This document shows, piece by piece, positions 63,348-64,000 of a DNA stretch of 64,000 nt. The notes beneath the pieces were generated by a model, which was given only the letters and a program-made list of their open reading frames with translations, searched no databases and was not told the origin of the DNA. Position 1 is the first letter of the stretch. Every line of letters begins with the position of its first letter. Origin of the DNA: an uncultured Chloroflexales bacterium (lineage in GTDB: Bacteria; Chloroflexota; Chloroflexia; Chloroflexales; Chloroflexaceae); NCBI GenBank assembly GCA_937902315.1, contig CALGUG010000054.1, positions 62,001-126,000 on the forward strand. The letters are read 5' to 3'. A program made the position numbers and the translations under genes.

Positions 63348-63890
63348 TCACTCGATCTTTTGCCATTCCTGAAGAGAAACGAGACGATAGGCTGGACGAT
63401 AGCTGACGCGATAGCGCTCCGAATGATGGATAGCGCCAAAGTCGTGTTCCTCGATAAAACTGGCGAAGCTACGAAATTCGGCGGCTGGCAGGCTGGGCCA
63501 GCGCTGTGCCAAGCCCGCCTGCTCGACCTCGCGCCAGAGCGCTGCTAGCTCTGTACGCCCGCCCCACGTCTGCTGAGCGCTGGCCAAACAGGCCTCTCCA
63601 AGCGCATCGAGCGAACGCCCACTGGCTTTGTAAGCGGCCAGATGAACGCGCCCAAGCTGGCCGTCGGGGCGCAATGGCTCCCACAGTGGCTGGCTCGCAT
63701 CGGCTTGGGTCGCTTGGTATTCGGCTGCGAGTCGCGCCAAAAATGCCTGCCCATCGCGAATCAGATATTCAGGGCCGCAGACCGCCTGAAACAGGGCTTT
63801 ATACAGATCTTCAACTTGGCTTAGTGGATAGCTGGCGATCTGCTGGTCGAGCTGATTCAGCCAAGCGTTAAGCTCGATTTGAAACCACAT
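63348..63890 (-). CDS. Conserved-looking unknown protein
   Basis: 180 residues, no signal peptide or membrane segment. I do not recognise it. It looks mostly helical, with LYKALFQAVCGPEYLIRDGQ near 29-48 and RPDGQLGRVHLAAYKASGRS in the middle. The C-terminal EEHDFGAIHHSERYRVSYRP, then AYRLVSLQEW, has several histidines that could bind metal. Codon and base use match the neighbours. Confidence 0.65.
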   Translation of the reverse strand: MWFQIELNAWLNQLDQQIASYPLSQVEDLYKALFQAVCGPEYLIRDGQAFLARLAAEYQATQADASQPLWEPLRPDGQLGRVHLAAYKASGRSLDALGEACLASAQQTWGGRTELAALWREVEQAGLAQRWPSLPAAEFRSFASFIEEHDFGAIHHSERYRVSYRPAYRLVSLQEWQKIE

Positions 63891-63960
63891 GTTTTTAGCC
63901 TTCCATAGGCAGAAATCTGACTTGATACTTCAGCTTTCACCCCAATATTCGCTCGGTCTA

Positions 63961-63969
63961 TGCTATACT
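63961..63969 (+). promoter_or_regulatory. Possible extended -10 promoter at the window edge
   Basis: TGCTATACT is an extended -10 box pointing out of the window; no good -35 is seen, which extended -10 promoters do not need. Confidence 0.35.
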
Positions 63970-64000
63970 GGTTCAAGGTATCGCACGAACAACGCCACTT

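Overview
The window looks like a chromosomal segment of a moderate-GC bacterium, most likely a member of the Chloroflexota. The evidence is indirect. It rests on the gene trio histidine phosphatase / DUF3090 / SCO1664-like kinase, a cluster known from Actinobacteria and Chloroflexota, together with the general gene style. No rRNA, tRNA, phage or transposase gene was seen. Gene functions below come from reading motifs by eye; no database search was possible.

Layout. 1-9 kb: the start of a TPR gene that runs off the window, a GH18-like protein, ssb with a strong promoter and terminator, a YdeI-type protein, the methionine pair metY-metX, an M19 dipeptidase and an isolated cas6. 9.4-17.1 kb: a very long CRISPR array (106 repeats of 37 bp and 105 spacers by eye count). 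17.1-27.0 kb: leader, then one collinear minus-strand block that reads HTH regulator - WYL regulator - cas3 - cas8 - cas7 - cas5 - cas1 - cas2 - cas4 towards the array. 27.4-32.4 kb: a minus-strand MoxR / DUF58 / VWA / VWA cluster preceded by a trypsin-like protease. 33-43.9 kb: TPR membrane protein, gamma-glutamyltransferase-like enzyme, Bcp peroxiredoxin, alpha/beta hydrolase, a polytopic membrane protein, a GT4 glycosyltransferase, an HpcH/HpaI aldolase and an SMP-30 lactonase. 44-52.5 kb: an AT-rich non-coding stretch, a stand-alone receiver protein, MarR plus a DHA2 drug exporter, a three-gene ABC exporter and a DtxR-type regulator. 52.7-64 kb: the phosphatase/DUF3090/SCO1664 trio, an HtrA protease, a P1B-4 metal ATPase with a tight palindromic promoter, a small membrane protein missing from ordinary ORF calls, an ADP-ribosylglycohydrolase, an M23 peptidase, an unknown TIM-barrel-like membrane protein, a class II aldolase and an unknown protein.

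The most interesting system is the type I CRISPR-Cas locus. Its points of note are: (i) a ribosome binding site and in-frame ATG inside cas8 that would make a separate 150-residue C-terminal product, the way Cas11 small subunits are made in other type I systems; (ii) a Cas3 with the helicase first and the HD nuclease last; (iii) a block-wise change of the last base of the crRNA 5' handle along the array; (iv) a cas6 on the far side of the array as its own unit; (v) a head gene (67-residue HTH protein) whose Shine-Dalgarno is buried in a 12-bp hairpin next to a palindromic operator, so that the whole block may be under translational and transcriptional control.

The second striking feature is non-coding. 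At least 14 copies of a roughly 65-100 bp intergenic repeat share the core CGCGTCCGCCTACGGCTATC, three times as head-to-head inverted pairs. A second, MITE-like family of about 100-125 bp has terminal inverted repeats ATACCAAATCCG.
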